From Coniferiporia sulphurascens (taxonomy: Eukaryota; Basidiomycota; Agaricomycetes; Hymenochaetales; Hymenochaetaceae), in contig NBBA01000009.1 of assembly GCA_002794785.1 (NCBI GenBank), positions 1,178,001-1,242,000 of the forward strand: a stretch of DNA of 64,000 bases, in the 5' to 3' direction. Position numbers and translations under genes: made by a program. Under the pieces are notes generated by a model. The model worked only from the letters and a program-made list of their open reading frames with translations, had not been told where the DNA came from and did no database searches. Each line of letters starts with the position of its first letter. Position 1 is the first letter of the stretch. Of the stretch, positions 1 through 11,716 are shown piece by piece.

Positions 1-394
1 TTTTTACCTAAACTTTGCCTCTTGCTCTCCACCCCATCTAGTTGACCCGTTCTTTGGTTTCCTCGTGTTTTCATGCGTCTTGCACCGCTGTTTTCAACAA
101 CACCTCTATCTTTTCCCGCTTCAACAGTCTCATAGACATTTACGTCCCCAGCGCAATACCAGGTATGGCACACTCAGCGCTTACACTTGGCACACCCCCG
201 CAACTCTACTTGCATTTTCTTCCTCCCCCCCTCCCCTCGTTCAACCGACGCATTTTTTTTTCTTCGGTGTAACTTATACGCAGTCAGTCCCGTTCGTCCT
301 CCACTGTTATTACTAGCTGTCACATCCTATACGCAAACCAAACTTAAGAAATACAATCTGCATGCGCTTGTTGAACGTGTCCGATTGGGATCAG
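1..394. other. Left edge, no gene recognised
   Basis: This stretch lies downstream of the amidase stop codon. It has short pyrimidine-rich overlapping reading frames on the plus strand, but none has a recognisable motif or intron pattern. It probably holds the 3' end of the amidase transcript and flanking sequence. Confidence 0.5.
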
Positions 395-2822
395 TCAGTT
401 ACCCTCGCCGCTGCTCGCTCCGAACCTACGCCCAGGGAGCCGTGCAGTCTCCCCAAAGAAGACGTGCTGCCCGCCCTCGCCCCTACCCGCGACAGACGGC
501 TGCGCGAGCGTCCCGCCCTGGTGGTCGGCCGTGATGACGTTGAGCGCGGCGCTCACCTCGCGGTCGAACGTGTTCCCCTCGGTGTCTACGTAGGTGAGCG
601 TGTTTGTCGACGTGCCGTTGCCGGTGTTGCCCGACGCGGCCTCGATGAAGAACCCGCCTGCCTGCTGCCGCTCGCTTATGGTTGACCCTAGGAGGAAAGG
701 CGCGGGGAGGATCGTGCGGTCGTATGAGTGGTCGAAGAACGCTGAGACTGGAGTGTGGAGTGTAGAGAAGAAACGAGGTCAGGCAAGATATGTGAGAGAG
801 AGGGGAGTAGAAAAACGAACATTGTGATCCGTCAGAATTGAGGATGGTGAGGTTGATGGCGAATGGGAAGGAGAAGTCGTCCGTCACGGCAACTACCCCG
901 TTGTGCGTCGACGTTACAGTGCCGTTCACAACTTGCAACACGTTCTTCGAGGGGGTTTTGAATGAATTAGCGGCTCACTTTCGAAAAAGTGATACGGGGA
1001 ATGAAGTCCTACCTGTATGAACGTGTTCTGCAAATAATTCTGCGTATTGCTGAACGCGAGCTCCTGGCTGACGACGACGTTATTCACCGCCCCGCTGCCG
1101 CTGACCACCTGCGCCTCGATGTGCACCGAATGCGACGCCGCAACCGTCACGTTCACGTCGCCATTCTTCCCCACGCTCCCCGTCGTCGACGTCAGCGCGA
1201 ACTCCTGCACGTCGTACTTCGTAATATTACCCGTCGTGCGCTTGCCCGACGGGTCGGTGACAACCTGCACGAGCCCCGAGACGAACCAGTTCGCGTTGAT
1301 CGCGTGGTCCGTCTCCGCCGACGCGACGTCCATGCTGATGTTGTGCGGCTGCCCGTCGGCGAGGAGCGGCGCGAAGGGGGTGAGGTCGAGGAAGTAAGTC
1401 GGGAGGTCTATGGCGCCGTACGATGTGATCGGCCTGTCGATGCAAGTGATTTGTATTTGTCCCGACATTTCATTATACGGACCGAGAGACGTACCTCCAC
1501 GCAGTCGGGATGATACCGCCCGTGAACACCACGGCGTACGGGAACGCAACACCCGCAACCATACCGTCAATGAGGAGGCGCACTTCCCTAAAAGGCCCGT
1601 TCCCAAACGTCGTGCCAGAGGGCAGGTCGCCCAGGAATTTATTTGCAGTGTTGAAATACCAGAACTCTTCGTCGCCATTCCCCGAAGCAAAGAGCTCCGC
1701 GTACACTTCGATGGTGTTAATCGGGAAGGTCACGTTAAGCTAAAACCGTCCGTAAGAAGCCTTGAATATAATTACTGAGAGTGAAGGCTCACCGAAATTG
1801 CCGGAGGTACAGATGGTGCATTGTCGTCCGGGCTAGAACCCCCCTGAGCCGAAATTGGTATAATGAGGTCTGCCTTCTTTGCAGCAGGATGGGCCGCGTC
1901 TGAAGCGAAGAATGTGGCCGATACAGTGGCTATAACAACACAAATTCATAGCAACACAAATCCAAGTCCAAAGTTTTAGCCAGTGATCCCCAAATAGAGT
2001 TCAGTTTCAAACCGGAACTGAAGAGAGCACGTACTCGCATATTGCCCATTCAGCCCGGTCTCGATGAGGTTGTCAAGCTCAAAAATGAACTCGCCGGGTG
2101 ATGAGAAGAGTGGGATGTAGCGCGTAACGTCTTTGAGGTGCGTCCAGATGATTCCGTCTCCTCCAGTGGGCTCCGGAGTAGACGTCCGCCAGACTGTTGA
2201 GCGATTCCCCTAAGAGTTAGCACATGGCCTCTCTACAGAAGCAAGTTCCGATACTTGCTCTCAGTGTTCTGGAAGGTGAAGACTCCAAGCCGGTCGAACT
2301 GGGTCTGTGATGCCCTGCGTTCATACCCTCGCTTGTATTTTATTTTTGCATTATGAAAAACGCACCCCATTCGAGGTGACTGTGAGGTTCAGGCTAATGC
2401 CCGTCCAAGAGCCGACCTCTCCGCAATCCGTCGGAGGACTGCAAGTTAATGGTGCGCGGAGTTAGCCGATAAACACTCTCGCAGCACTAGTGCACCCGTA
2501 CGCACGTAAAATTCGCTATCGCAGGACTGCCAAGAACATGATATCAGTGCAATGACGCTACCTGACGACATACTAGACGGACCTGCCGAACGAGTTTCCG
2601 AAGGTATGGCTGACGTGAATCCTATCAGCTACGCGAGCCTCATGGATGCCTTGTAAATGAGAAGACGCACACTATGAGCACCTGTGTGCATTGCTTCACA
2701 TCCGAGGGGAGTGGCGGGGGTTGTGCAACCTGAAAGTCCACCAGCACGGCAGCACTCGAACACGAGGCAAGGCTTGCGCAGGCGAGAAGCGCTGACCAGA
2801 ACCGGGGTCGAGGGAGCAGCAT
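395..2822 (-). CDS. Secreted PNGase A-type peptide:N-glycanase (peptide-N4-(N-acetyl-beta-glucosaminyl)asparagine amidase A)
   Basis: The family (PF12222) releases N-glycans from glycoproteins by cleaving the GlcNAc-Asn bond, acting extracellularly or in acidic compartments. The start at 2822 opens a hydrophobic signal peptide (MLLPRPRFWSALLACASLA). Family-typical segments then appear in order: HTFGNSFG, CGEVGSWTGISLNLTV, TQFDRLGVFTFQNTE, IWRTSTPEPTGGDGIIW, DVTRYIPLFS, VYAELFASGNGDEEFWY, PITSYGAIDLPTYFLDLTPF and a C-terminal stretch ending ASSGEGN before the TGA at 395. The gene is cut by about eight short introns. The intron at 2194-2258 is GC-AG (donor GA|GCAAGT) and is required to restore the conserved NTEIWRTSTPEP junction. 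No frame breaks were seen once introns are removed. Family assignment is from remembered similarity; intron borders not described here are approximate. Confidence 0.85.
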
Positions 2823-3411
2823 AGTCTTTCTTACTACGACTGAGAGTAATGCTTTTATTTTGACTTCAGGGCAGTTGGGCTCGGGGCAGTCAGGTAGACA
2901 AACTAGCACCACCAGAACAGATACGCAAGCTCAAGCCCGGAACAGCCAATCAATTAGCCGCAGAGCTGAATCTGCTTGGCTGCTAGCAGTGGGAGAACAA
3001 GGTGGTGAGAACGGCCAGGTATATATACGACGGCGAGCGAGAAGCGACCCGCGCCGTTCGTGGGCACCCCAAATGCCAGCATGCTATCTTTTCCTGGGAT
3101 TCGGAAGCACTAGATGGTTCGTGTGGAAGTTGCAGGGACTGAGCTGAATATCTGATGCTCGGCCTGCTATCCATGTGTACGCGCCGCGGCACGTGATGCT
3201 CATGATCGGCGTGAACTATTAATCTTATCCTAAGAATAAATAAAATGGGTAATGACAAATGACTATGTAGTACCTATCGTACAATTGAGGCTGAAAGCAC
3301 ATAGATAGCCAATTGCGCATGTAAAAGGGAAGAATAACCGAGCTCGTATCGTCGCCGTCCCTTGCCTTTGTTCCTCCCTGCCTCCCCACAATGGGTTTCG
3401 ATAGCCATCGA
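2823..3411. promoter_or_regulatory. Intergenic region between amidase 5' end and Pmp3-like 3' end
   Basis: About 590 bases hold the presumed promoter of the amidase gene and the 3' end of the Pmp3-like gene. Both genes are on the minus strand. A TATA-like string (TATATATAC on the minus strand, near 3020) lies about 200 bases upstream of the amidase ATG. No protein-coding feature is supported. Confidence 0.4.
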
Positions 3412-4509
3412 TCAAAACTCATGATCCAGCTCGTCTCGCTGCTGTCCGCCCGACAGCGGCGGCACGTCTGGCACGGCACCAGCGTTGTGTCTCTCGCCGT
3501 ATAGTCCACCCTCGGGATCCTCGGGGAATCCGGGCTCCTCGACACTTGTGTTGCTGCTCCGACGGTCGAACTCATCCCCGTCGGCACCGACGGTCGAGCG
3601 CCCTTTGCTACGTTTCGTGCGACGCTTGCGCGGACGTTCTCCTTCCGGAAGCGAGTACGCATCCTCCGTTCGTGCCCAGCGATCCTTCTTTCCCTTCTTT
3701 TTCTTCTTCTTGCCTCCATCAAGTTCCATGGCAGGATCACTCGCAGGTAGACTGTCCTCGAAGTTCGCCGGGTAGCGCCAGCGCGTAGATGAGCCAGAGT
3801 CTAGCGATCCCGTCGAGCGGCCTGCGGTCCCGTTGTTGCCCCTTCCATAGTATCTTTCATCCTCCTCGCTCCAGAATTGACCCTGGCCGTTCCGTGCCGG
3901 CTGCTCGGGTCCAAGAATAGAATCCGGACGGTCGCCGCGGGGCGCGATCTGGCCCTGCTCATACTCCTGACCTTCAAGCGTGGAGTGTGGAAGGCGGTCA
4001 TTGTAGCGCGAGGCCCATTCCGAGCGCTTCTTGTTGCGCTCGATCTTGGTCGTGTCGATGAGCCCGTAACGCTGGGCCCATTTTGGCGTACGCCTGTTGT
4101 TCTTGTTGTTGCGTACATTCTGAATAGGAAAACTTTAGATAGACAGTAAGTGGAATAAAGCGATGGGACGTACCTGTATGTAGAAATTGTGGACGTGACC
4201 TATGAATCCAGCCGAGTAGTCAGAACACGTATGAGAACATCAACGATACTTGACACTCACCAGGGATATAACCACATATTGTCAAAAGCAGATTAAGCCA
4301 GAAGTCAGACCCGATGCCGAATCGGGCGGCAACAGCTGCGGCGAAGAGAGTCAGTGTCCTAAGGCTCCATTGATTCAGACGACGAGATGGACGGCAGGCT
4401 TACCGAGAGGAGGGAAAAGAGTGCCTAGGATAAAGAGTAAGACAGAGTAGCCATGGTGCCTCTTGGGTTTGAGGTCAAGTTTGCTGCTCGTGAGCGTGTA
4501 GCTGCTCAT
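3412..4509 (-). CDS. Pmp3/RCI2-family membrane proteolipid with long charged C-terminal tail
   Basis: Pmp3 (PF01679) proteins are tiny plasma-membrane proteolipids linked to membrane potential and salt tolerance. The ATG at 4509 gives MSSYTLTSSKLDLKPKR. After splicing, two hydrophobic helices follow: SVLLFILGTLFPPL, then DFWLNLLLTICGYIPG and the family-typical HVHNFYIQ end. Classical members stop near 55 residues. This one continues for about 230 more through NVRNNKNNRRTPKWAQRYGL, an acidic/Asn-rich part and a lysine run (GGKKKKKKGKKDRW), ending RDELDHEF. Three exons can be read, with introns near 4260-4390 and 4173-4258. Tailed fungal Pmp3 proteins are known, so the tail is probably real. 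Its function is not known to me. Confidence 0.85.
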
Positions 4510-5451
4510 CACGACCGACGCCGACGACGGCCTAATGGGCGAGCTTCTTACGCAAAAGAACGAGCGATGGTGCCAGGACGGCCTGTCGTACTTGATATGA
4601 GCGCAATAGCGACGGTATCGTCAACGTTGTCGATGTGGTCAGTGACCAGGAACGAAAAGCGCAGTCGAGACTCGAGAGCGCGTGTCGTCTTTCAAGTCCG
4701 TGTTAGGCGATGCAGTACTCAAATTGCCCTATGTTACATGTTTATCCCGCTACCCATCGCCGCCTGCCCTCTGTGCTGCGTCGCTGTGCCGGCGGTGATG
4801 CACGCCAATGTTGGAAAGACAACTGATATGAAGCCAATGCAGATATTATAAGACGCTTGTAGCCAAACGGGTGTTTTATTCGACTGCGACGTAAACTAAC
4901 ATCGTGCGACTGACTGACCCGTCGTTACAACAAGCTGTGTATTTAAAGACTCAATTGATATGCACCATACGGTATCCGAGCAGATGCACTAGTCACCCTA
5001 CGACATTACACTAGACGTTCGTCGCAATAAGTGAACAATAATGCGAGGCGATACTCGGGACCGTCAGCGAGGAAAAGGCGCTGAGCGGGCCAGGTCGAGC
5101 GTAGACTGCAAGTCGTCCGCCCGGATAATCCCACGTTTCATTGTTCGACTCTCAAAATTAGCCCGCAGAGAACCAACTCTGGACCCACTCTGTCGCAGCG
5201 CCCACCAACCTCGCAATCTGCAAGCGACCAGACTTCAAGAGTACATGCTCGAGACAAGACCGGAAGAAATCAAATAAACTATCCACGGAGGGGAGAAGGA
5301 ATCACGACGGAGGTAAGCAGGCGGACCCTGAACCCGAAGTTTGCGCACGCACTGACCATGGTCTGTGCGCACTGCCCCGACACTCGCGACACGTCTCTGC
5401 ATCCATCTTTCTCCCGACCTATCTTGCAATGTTAAATCATGCAGTGCGTGG
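4510..5451. promoter_or_regulatory. Divergent promoter between Pmp3-like gene and zinc-finger gene
   Basis: About 940 bases separate two divergently transcribed genes, so promoters for both should lie here. Short frames such as one starting at ATG 5041 show no recognisable motif and could be upstream ORFs or noise. The reading frame of the zinc-finger gene extends upstream to 5365, but only from a GTG, so I did not use it as the start. Confidence 0.45.
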
Positions 5452-7385
5452 ATGACCTCCGAACACGACGAGCACGCGCCCGTGCTCGACTTCCTTGACC
5501 TTGAGCGCGAAGAACGCGTCGAGGACGTCGACGGACACGGCCAAGGCTCTGAATACAGTCGCGAAAACGAGCATGAGCACGAAGATGCCGGTACCCAGTT
5601 TTCTGTTGAGCAGCTTGAGCGCGAGCTTGCTGCGCTGCTCGGCCATAGCTCGGATGGCCCCTCTGCTGTCTCTGCTCCTGGAGCCACCAACGACCCGCTA
5701 TCCTCTGTTCGTTCAGATGCCGCGACTGCGGAAGCGGGCCCGAGCACAAGCGCTGCCGCAGAAACTCATCCTGATATTAGCTACCTAACAGGACTTGCGG
5801 CAGTACTACAGGCTGCACAGGCCATGCAAGCGCAGAGCACATCCGTTGTAAATGATCCAACAAAGAGTGCACCCGCGTTCCATTCCCTCAATGCAGAACC
5901 CGAAGAAACAAGTGTCCCCGAGGACCGTGCGGAGGGCGAGGATGAAAGGAGAGATGACCCGGGTACTGATTTAACGGAGTTCATCGCCCAATTAACTGCC
6001 CAGCTCGAGAAGACCGCAGATGAGTCGGTCGCGAGCGGCAGTAACAGTCTGAATGTCGCTATCCCCGCGCCAACGTTTTCCCCTCCGGCTGCGGCTTCAT
6101 ATCCATCGTACCCGCCCTCCCCACTCAACATGAACCCCTATTACGCGCCTGCCGCACCTCTCACTGCGACAATACCATATTACGCTGGCCTCCCGTCGGC
6201 GCCTTCGGACGGGACGGCACACGATACCGGGGGCGTGTCGAGTGGGCGAAAGGGAAAGCAGCGTGCGACCACGCAACCACAGCCACGTGTGTTTCAATGT
6301 GAACATTGCCAAAAGACTTTCGGGCGGCGTAGCGACGTTGCGCGGCACTCGCGCATACACACCGGCGAGCGGCCCTTTATTTGCCCACATGCCGGATGTG
6401 GCAAGTCCTTCATACAGGTACGCGTGCTTGATTGAAACGGACCGTGACGCGAGTGTACGCGGTGCTGATGCTTAATGACCATGAATGTTTCAGCGCTCAG
6501 CGCTGCACGTACACTTGCGTGTACATACGCGTGAGAAACCTCACGCTTGCGAATATCCGTTCTGCGGGAAGACATTCAGTGACTCGAGCAGTCTCGCACG
6601 ACACCGACGTGTGCATACAGGCAAAAGACCGTACAAATGCGAGATGCCTGACTGTGAAAAGATGTTCACACGACGGACGACACTCACAGCCCACATGCGC
6701 TCGCATGATCCGAACTGGGAACCCGACCCCAACGTGTACGTACTCTCCGCTTTGGTTTTTTCTTCAAATTCGTTCCGTTAATCTACTAAGTATATGTTTA
6801 AATTGATTTAGCCGGTACAGTTTCAAGTCAAAGAAGCGTAGGACGGATGGCGACGACGAAGAAGAAGACGCGGATTTGCAGGAATCCGTACGTACGCTGA
6901 CTTCTTTACTGAGCCGTGTGAGCGGGACAGGAGTGGCGCCTGCCGCTGGTCCTAGCGCAGGTGTTTCTGGAAACGGATCCAGACCCGGATCGGGGTCTGG
7001 GCCTGTGGGCTTTATAGACGAGCCGCTTGAAGCGCGCGTCGCGGCGATTAGTGCAGAGATTGCAGCGGCGATCGCGCAGGCCCAAGCCCAAATGCACGAG
7101 GAGTATGAAGATGGGGACGTGGATGGGGAGGAGAGCGGGTCAGAAGATGAGGATCAAGGCGAAACGCAAGCAGGGTCCGACGTACGGGGGCTGATGGTGA
7201 GCGGCGTCCGCGATGAACAACCGCCCATACCACCACCCATTTTTGCCTTGGCGGAAGTCGAAAGGCGCGAGGGGCCCGAGGGGGAGGGCGATGGGGACGA
7301 GGATGATGACTTTCCCGTGCCCCTGCGGGAACGCAGAACGGGTAGAGCGGACGGCGGCAGCGCCGGGTCGAAAAGGAAAAGATAA
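5452..7385 (+). CDS. C2H2 zinc-finger transcription factor, four fingers
   Basis: This is a probable sequence-specific nuclear transcription regulator. Three exons (5452-6417, 6494-6735, 6812-7385) join in phase to 593 residues. The first ~300 residues are acidic, Ser/Pro/Ala-rich and likely disordered. Four consecutive C2H2 fingers follow, joined by TGERPF- and TREKPH-type linkers: [10 protein letters not shown]...[13 protein letters not shown]...[13 protein letters not shown]...H and [12 protein letters not shown]...H. The first intron falls inside finger 2, after FIQ. Next comes a basic patch (SFKSKKRRT, a likely NLS) and an acidic tail ending SKRKR. The start is the first ATG of the open frame ([10 protein letters not shown]). 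The target genes and pathway cannot be inferred from sequence alone. Confidence 0.88.
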
Positions 7386-7712
7386 TTTGCGGCGTATATA
7401 ACTTAGCTACACTAATTGTACCTGCGGTACTTTTGCGATAAGTGTAATCCCAGGTGTTAATAATTTCCAAGTCCTCCGTTCCTTCGCGACTCCGCGTCGC
7501 GACATGAAAGACGGCGAGAGATGCGGGCCGGACGGTCCGGCACGTGAGGGCATTTGTCCGTGTTTCCGTGGACGGTTCCGGATACCTCCGGCTAAGGCTG
7601 CCCACAGACTTAAAGCTGTTGCTCTCACCGTCACCCACACAACTGTTTCGCCATCCTTCCCCTTTTTTCCCTTTTTAACTGCGCGGTAGAACCAGCTACA
7701 CGTTAACCGGAC

Positions 7713-9060
7713 ATGTCTGCTGAGGAGACCCCAAACACGGATATCATCACGCTGACTCGGTGCGCATATATCGAGTGTCGCATGTGTGTCTGCGAGCAAC
7801 TTTGCTAATGTGCGCGCATGCATGTGTTTGTTGGCTTGTAGGCACATACTGTCGGATCAGTTACGTCTGGGTGCAGCCGCAACGGGTGACCTTACGCTAT
7901 TGCTCAATGCGATCCAAACGACCTCCAAGTTCATCGCGACGAACGTCCGCAAGGCTCGCCTCATCAACCTGTGAGTTCCCTCTCTCGCTCGCATCTCGGT
8001 TCTTGCACTCCCGGCGGCTCAAGCGCGTGATTTCCAGCATCGGGCTTGCAGGAGAGACGAATGTACAGGGCGAGGAACAGAAGAAACTCGACGTGCTCTC
8101 GAATGACATCATGGTGAATGCGCTCCGCGCCTCGCGCAAGACGGCTGTGCTTGTCTCTGAGGAGCTCGACGATGCGGTGATCATTGAAGACCGATTCAAG
8201 GGTCGCTACTGTGTCGTCTTTGACCCTCTCGATGGTAGCAGCAACATAGACGCTGGTGTGAACATCGGCACCATCTTTGGCATCTACAAAGTCGTGAGCC
8301 TGCCATCCGCTTTCCCTTTGTCCATACACTGTGTCGTGGTTGCTAATAAGGGGTGAACTAGGCATCTGATAAGGGCGATTTGTCTGATGTATTAAGGCCA
8401 GGGAAAGACATGGTAGCAGCTGGGTATACTATGTACGCCCTGTTCTTCCCGTGTGACATACCAGGCGCATATAACAAGCTTACAGGTACGGCTCATCTTG
8501 CAACTTGGTTCTCTCGACCGGGAACGGTGTAAATGGTTACACGCTCGACACCGCACTTGGAGAATTCATCCTCACCCACCCTGATGTGCGTGAATCAGTT
8601 CACTTCTTCTCATCGCCTCCCTCACCGGACCTGCATACATCCATAGATCGAGATCCCTGCTCGCGGCAAGATTTACTCGTTCAACGAGGGCAATTCGTCA
8701 TATTTCCACCCGCCAGTCGTCAACTACCTCAACTCGATCAAGTATCCAGCGACGGGTAAGAACCCGTATAGTGCTCGCTACATCGGGTCGATGGTTGCGG
8801 ATGTGCACCGTACGCTATTGTATGGTGGAATCTTCGGATACCCAGACGACCGTAAAAGCGCCAAGGGGAAGCTGCGTCTTCTATACGAGGCGTTCCCGAT
8901 GGCGTTCCTCACGGAACAGGCTGGTGGCATAGCGACGACCGGACGAGGACGCATCCTGGACATTGTACCCACGTCAATTCACGAGCGATGCTCCGTGTTC
9001 CTGGGGAGCAAGGACGACGTGAACGATCTGCTCAAGTTTTACGAGGCGGAGAAGGCATGA
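7713..9060 (+). CDS. FBP1: Fructose-1,6-bisphosphatase
   Basis: This enzyme hydrolyses fructose-1,6-bisphosphate to fructose-6-phosphate, the committed cytosolic step of gluconeogenesis. The start is [16 protein letters not shown]. Spliced exons give the class I signature order: [40 protein letters not shown], the metal-binding [12 protein letters not shown], then [47 protein letters not shown] and [17 protein letters not shown]. It ends KFYEAEKA. At least five short introns are needed. Active-site residues (the DPLDGSS aspartates and the LYEAFPMA glutamate) are present, so the gene looks intact. In fungi it is normally glucose-repressed; no regulatory site was identified here. Confidence 0.95.
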
Positions 9061-9234
9061 AGATAATTTGTAGAATTTAGTTGTAACTCATGTATGTAGC
9101 ATCTATGGAATCGTCGTACTACAGCAATTTGAATCATCCATGATCATGACTGGGGAAAGGCCATTTGCAATTATTAAACAGAAGTCGGGATCGACGTCAC
9201 CGTGATGATCATGATCGACGTGCCCTCGCGTCCC

Positions 9235-10965
9235 TCAGAGAACGCCTCTCGCCACGAGCTCTTCGATAGCCGCATCAACTTCGGCTTGGAGATCGTAATG
9301 CCACACCCCATCCCATATACCCACTAAATCAGCTTGCATGCTCTCAGTGCTTGGTCCCCTCGGTCCAAATCCCTCGTAAATGTCGCCTGCCTTCGTGCTC
9401 CCGTCGAGAGTCGCGTTCGCTCGAGGACGGCGGATGGTGTCATACATCCTCAAGACGGCCTGTGTGTTATCTCAATATCAGATCAGTATCTGATAGATAA
9501 ATAAGTGACACACTTCAACATTGTCTCTTGTTGCCTTCGGGTGACCAAGCAGTCTCACAAGTACCAGCGCATCTTCCAGCGCCTGACCCGCGCCTGCACC
9601 GAGGTGCGGCAGCATTCCGTGCGCCGCATCCCCTAGCAATGCCACGCGCCCTCGCACGTATGTTGCGAGCGGCGGGTCTACCGCATGGATCGCCCACACG
9701 CTAGGGGACTCGATGCAGCCCAGGAGGAGTAACACGTCGCGCCCCCACCCTGCGTACTCTGCAAGCAGCTCAGATGTGGTGCGTGGGGTGACCCACGGTT
9801 TCCCTGGAGTAAAAGGTCTTGCACCCCAGAGGTGTGAACGGTCACAAGCGAAGGCAACGACATTAATCTAGACAAAGGTCGAGTAGTAGTGATTGGATAC
9901 GTTAGTCCGGGCCGGCTACGTACCACTGCCCCATCATTAATTGGAAAAGTGATGATGTGCTGTTAATAGGACGGGGTTTAGCGCTTGATTTTACGTGTTG
10001 GTCTGTTTAAAGAGTGTCAAACCTTGCCAGTCCCTGTGAAGCAGTGTGGTCTTTTGCTCAGGTCAGTCTTCACACCGAGACTCTTCAGTTTCTCGTTCGG
10101 TACCAGTCCTCGGTACGCATAGGTGTTGGTAAACACCGCACCTAGGAGGTGGGAAGGTTCTCCATTGCCGTTACCACCAGGCTGATTCCCCTGACCTTCG
10201 GAGGCGAGGACGAAATGACGCACGCTGGAACGAATCCCATCCGCACCTAGGACCACATCGGCTTCGGCACTCGTCCCGTCTGCGAAGTTAATCTGGATAC
10301 GGGACTCGGAGGATGTCCTCAATGTTGTACATCGCTTGTTGAAGTGTGTTTTTGCGGGGTCGACGAGATGAACCAACGCGTCCAGAAACGTAGCCCTAGA
10401 TATTAGGGAGTGGCTGCGTGAGTAAAGTAGGTTTGAGATCCCGTGTCCACGGACCTGTGGATGCCCAGTCCCTTGTCATCCGGAGATACTGGATACTGAC
10501 GGGGAGTCATTCAATGCGTCATTTCATAATGAGCACAAATCCTGTTGAAAACGTACATCGTAAATGATCTCATGCTCCCCAAGACCCGACAGAAACCGGA
10601 ACGGGCGAGACTTGGGCTGCTCGGGTTTTACCCTGTCCACTACGTCGTCCAATATCTCAAGTTCCCGGAGGACACGTATAGCATTGGGGCCTACAGAAAT
10701 TATGCCTCGAGTACCGCGACCCGCAGATAGTAAAGTTACACTCACCAAGGCCTACCCCAGCACCGATCTCGCCAAATTTCGGCTTCGGAAGGCGGGATCG
10801 ATCTCACCACCGGATACACGATAACACGTCATTACTCACAGCACTTTCATAGATCTCGACATTAACGCCGGCCTTCTGAAGTCCAGCAGCGACCACAAGC
10901 CCACACAAGCCACCTCCAACGACCGCTACCTTCAAACGTCTGGGGCTCTCCTCCCGGATAGACAT
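9235..10965 (-). CDS. FAD-dependent aromatic-ring monooxygenase (salicylate hydroxylase-like), copy 1
   Basis: This is a group A flavoprotein monooxygenase that would use NAD(P)H, FAD and O2 to hydroxylate a small, probably aromatic, substrate. The start MSIREESPRRLKVAVVGGG leads into the FAD-binding Rossmann motif (VVGGGLCGL). Further signatures are FGEIGAGVGLGPNAIRVLR, the GADGIRSSVR 'DG' motif, HIITFPIND and the second FAD motif GDAAHGMLPHLGAGAGQALED. It ends IEELVARGVL. About seven exons are needed and none carries an in-frame stop. It is one of two tandem paralogues and shares intron positions with copy 2. The substrate is unknown; salicylate hydroxylase and 6-hydroxynicotinate-type enzymes are the nearest families I recognise. 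Confidence 0.85.
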
Positions 10966-11375
10966 ATTCCAGATGGATAGCTACAAGCGAAAGTCCCAAC
11001 TAGGGGTCAACGGCACGAACGGCAAATGGTTCCCGAAATACATCGAGATCGTTTGTAATGTCAGAAGACTAGTCCATAAGTCGCAACTTTGCGCGCTGTG
11101 GGAGAGAGATACAGTCCCAGACGGTGTGAATAAATACCCAGAAATTTCGCACCCTTGAGAGCCGCTTGCGTCTCTAATCAAGGCCAATGATAGAAGGAGA
11201 CTAATTGCAAATACTCAGGACACATGCAGCTGTTTGTAACCTGAGAGTCTGTCGTCGAATCCAGACCTATACCGATACGGTGTGCATATGATAGTGGCAC
11301 GTGCAGCCTTAGTGTCCCCGAATTAGACATGCTTCCCACTATTGGCTTCGCTCCCTCAGGCTTCTTATGGATTTC

Positions 11376-11402
11376 ATGAGGTTTTTCATTGACAACCTGT
11401 CG
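11376..11402 (+). pseudogene. Relic of RAD3/XPD first exon
   Basis: The sequence reads ATG plus eight codons giving MRFFIDNLS, followed by a donor-like GTGAGC. The functional gene at 13889 starts MKFLIDDLP followed by GTGGGT, and upstream bases are also similar (CCTCAGGCTTCTTATGGATTTC versus CCTCAGCTTTC). No later RAD3 exon follows. It is therefore a 5' fragment left when the monooxygenase-RAD3 5' segment was tandemly duplicated. It is probably not translated usefully, though it could still act as a promoter. Confidence 0.75.
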
Positions 11403-11716
11403 GTGAGCCTTCCCTATATTGCCCTACTTGTGAGGATGCTTTCTCAACAATTGCACTTATCGATCCACGAGCAAGGGGCGAGAGAGCGATCTGTTCAAAA
11501 GTTTCACTGAAAGAACGAAGATATTTCATAAAGTCAATTGTAAAACATGTGTGTAGTATCTGCAGAACCATCATGCATATCTCGGTGATCTGGGTTACCT
11601 GTTAACGAAACTGAACGGGAAGGTCATTTGCAATTATACAACAGAAGCCTGAACGGATAGCGAATAGTCGAGATCGACATCGCTATGATGATCATGATCG
11701 GCGTATCTCGCGTCTC

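Larger units (their letters stand above)
9090..11430. repeat. Tandem duplication, unit 1 (monooxygenase copy 1 plus RAD3 5' fragment)
   Basis: The order from left to right is: 3' flank with CATTTGCAATTATTAAACAG, monooxygenase copy 1, its promoter, then a sequence matching the RAD3 start. Unit 2 at about 11545-13950 has the same order, including the flank CATTTGCAATTATACAACAG. Each unit is about 2.4 kb and the edges are approximate. Divergence between copies is considerable (introns poorly alignable by eye), so the duplication is not recent. Confidence 0.75.

Noticed and set aside
483..941. 152-codon minus-strand frame read as one protein
   Set aside because: It is the retained-intron reading of the amidase C-terminal exons; after splicing, the true frame ends at 395.
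5365..5451. Upstream extension of the zinc-finger protein
   Set aside because: The extended frame begins with GTG and includes no conserved segment; ATG 5452 is the first proper start.
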